Assembly (NCBI GenBank): GCA_040235505.1
Contig: JBECKW010000315.1
Coordinates: forward strand, 1 to 7,033
Reading direction: 5' to 3'
From: JBECKW01 sp040235505
GTDB taxonomy: Bacteria; Desulfobacterota; Desulfobacteria; Desulfobacterales; JAFDDL01
DNA length: 7,033 nt
The position numbers and the translations under genes were made by a program. Numbering within the stretch: position 1 is the first letter of the stretch; the number at the start of each line of letters is the position of its first letter. Below the pieces are notes generated by a model, which saw only the letters and a program-made list of their open reading frames with translations, made no database searches and was not told the origin of the DNA. Below, in pieces: positions 6,289-7,033 of this stretch.

Positions 6289-6989
6289 AAGCTCTCCTGT
6301 GTTTTGGTTGTTAGATTTGGGCTAATCGTGCCATTCGAAATTCATCACACAAACAATCTATTCAAAATGGCAATAAAACCCTTTATTAAAAACAATAAGT
6401 AGAAAGTTTTTACTATCGATCAGTGTTTATTTTTTTTAAATGAAAAGCAGCAGCAATGCAGCAGCGATTGCTAAAACAAAGCTGCCGACATTAAAACCTG
6501 ACACACCACTCAGCTCGAAGAGGAACATAATTATGAAACAATGTTCATTATTCGCGGATGCTTTTCCCAAGCCGGATTTATAGCCCCGCACGGAGGTCAA
6601 TGGCTAAGAATTTTTGATACCATAGGATAATTGGTTTTTCAATTCATTATTTTAAGATTTTCCTGGGTTTTCTTTACGGCCGTGCTTTATTTAGCCGGTC
6701 GTTTTTTTATTGGGCATATGCTCTTAATTCGCGCCTGCTCCTGAAGAAGAAAAACAGTCGCGTAAATGCTACTTTATCTTTGGAAGCATCTGGCCGGGAG
6801 GACGCGGCGTTTTCGTTTTTCGTTCGGCGCTTTCTGGTGGTTTTTTGCGGTTCTTGCACCCTCATAAGGTGGACCTTTCTGCTGAGCCTGTGCGGCATGA
6901 ATTTTGCTGGAATATTTCATCTCCATAGTAAGCTTAATGACATCAAAACACCATTCCAATAACCGAAGAAAAGAAAAGGAGAACGAAAC
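6289..6989. other. Long AT-rich spacer between divergent genes
   Basis: About 700 bp separate prxU from the next gene, which points the other way. It must hold both promoters, but I could not pick convincing -35/-10 pairs. It contains the possible YeaQ/YmgE remnant (6436-6528), an eight-T run near 6430-6437 and a T-rich stretch at 6640-6740. Open frames at 6707-6898 (minus) and 6780-6962 (plus) lack ribosome binding sites and resemble no family I know. No tRNA, CRISPR or insertion-sequence ends were seen. Confidence 0.6.
6436..6528 (-). pseudogene. Possible remnant of a YeaQ/YmgE (GlsB) family membrane protein, C-terminal end
   Basis: Read from ATG at 6528 the minus strand gives 30 codons and a stop: MFLFELSGVSGFN, then GSFVLAIAAALLLLFI. 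This resembles the last transmembrane segment of the transglycosylase-associated/YeaQ/YmgE family, whose members (about 80-90 residues, three membrane segments) typically end in a GVSGFNLWSLIIA-like stretch followed by an Ile/Leu-rich helix. The first two segments are not found upstream in any frame, and no ribosome binding site precedes the ATG. I take it as a decayed gene end; a genuine small membrane protein is less likely. The family assignment is from memory of its consensus. Confidence 0.4.
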
Positions 6990-7033
6990 ATGGCCGAGAC
7001 CAAAAACTTCCTCATTGTGGTCAACACCCCACC
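6990..7033 (+). CDS. Start of an unidentified gene, truncated by the window end
   Basis: ATG at 6990 is preceded by AAGGAG (6976-6981) with an 8-nt gap, a strong ribosome binding site. Fourteen codons are visible: MAETKNFLIVVNTP. A hydrophobic first beta strand soon after the start (NFLIVVNT) recalls small Rossmann-like proteins such as the DsrE/DsrF sulfur-relay family, but fourteen residues cannot establish this. It is divergent from prxU, so any shared regulation would act through the 700-bp spacer between them. Confidence 0.75.
   Translation, partial: MAETKNFLIVVNTP

Noticed and set aside
6675..6712. GC-containing stretch followed by seven T as a plus-strand terminator
   Set aside because: The best stem is only about 4 bp with a 12-nt loop and there is no gene upstream on that strand to terminate.

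Overview
The window looks like a chromosomal segment from a strictly anaerobic, selenocysteine-using bacterium, most likely a Desulfobacterota (sulfate-reducing or syntrophic 'delta-proteobacterial') lineage. This is an inference from gene content: a formate dehydrogenase catalytic subunit, a 2,4-dienoyl-CoA-reductase-type flavin/Fe-S oxidoreductase, a DUF1847 protein and a selenocysteine-type peroxiredoxin. Base composition is mixed. By eye, sampled lines give roughly 50% GC in the flavin oxidoreductase, about 43% in trpS and about 63-67% in the DUF1847 gene.

Layout. Positions 1-1463 (+) hold the C-terminal two thirds or so of a molybdenum/tungsten formate dehydrogenase alpha subunit. At its stop codon sits a ~54-bp scrap of a second flavin-oxidoreductase gene (1459-1521), followed by ~270 bp without a convincing gene. 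Positions 1791-3704 (+) hold a complete 637-residue NADH:flavin oxidoreductase with FMN barrel, 4Fe-4S motif and FAD/NAD(P) domains. A stem-loop (3742-3762) separates it from genes converging on the minus strand. In minus-strand transcription order these are: a selenoprotein peroxiredoxin (6288-5560), a strong intrinsic terminator (5520-5476), a ~180-nt leader, tryptophanyl-tRNA synthetase (5293-4214), and 31 bp later a short, frameshifted, GC-rich DUF1847 gene (4182-3773). Positions 6289-6989 are a ~700-bp AT-rich spacer containing a possible remnant of a YeaQ/YmgE-type membrane protein. At 6990 (+) a new gene begins and runs off the window.

Main discovery. Simple translation splits the peroxiredoxin into two pieces at an in-frame TGA (6030-6028, minus). 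That TGA lies exactly at the peroxidatic cysteine of the family signature (P-x3-T-x2-C reads P-x3-T-x2-TGA), reading continues without a break into the rest of a peroxiredoxin, and a 7-bp stem with an AGUU loop starts 10 nt after the UGA. I read it as one 242-residue PrxU-type selenoprotein. It lacks the C-terminal resolving cysteine (Thr at that site).

Working together. The formate dehydrogenase and the flavin oxidoreductase are plausible partners in moving electrons between formate, NAD(P)H and an unsaturated substrate, but only their adjacency supports this. The peroxiredoxin would be a peroxide-defence enzyme in an anaerobe that already makes selenocysteine.
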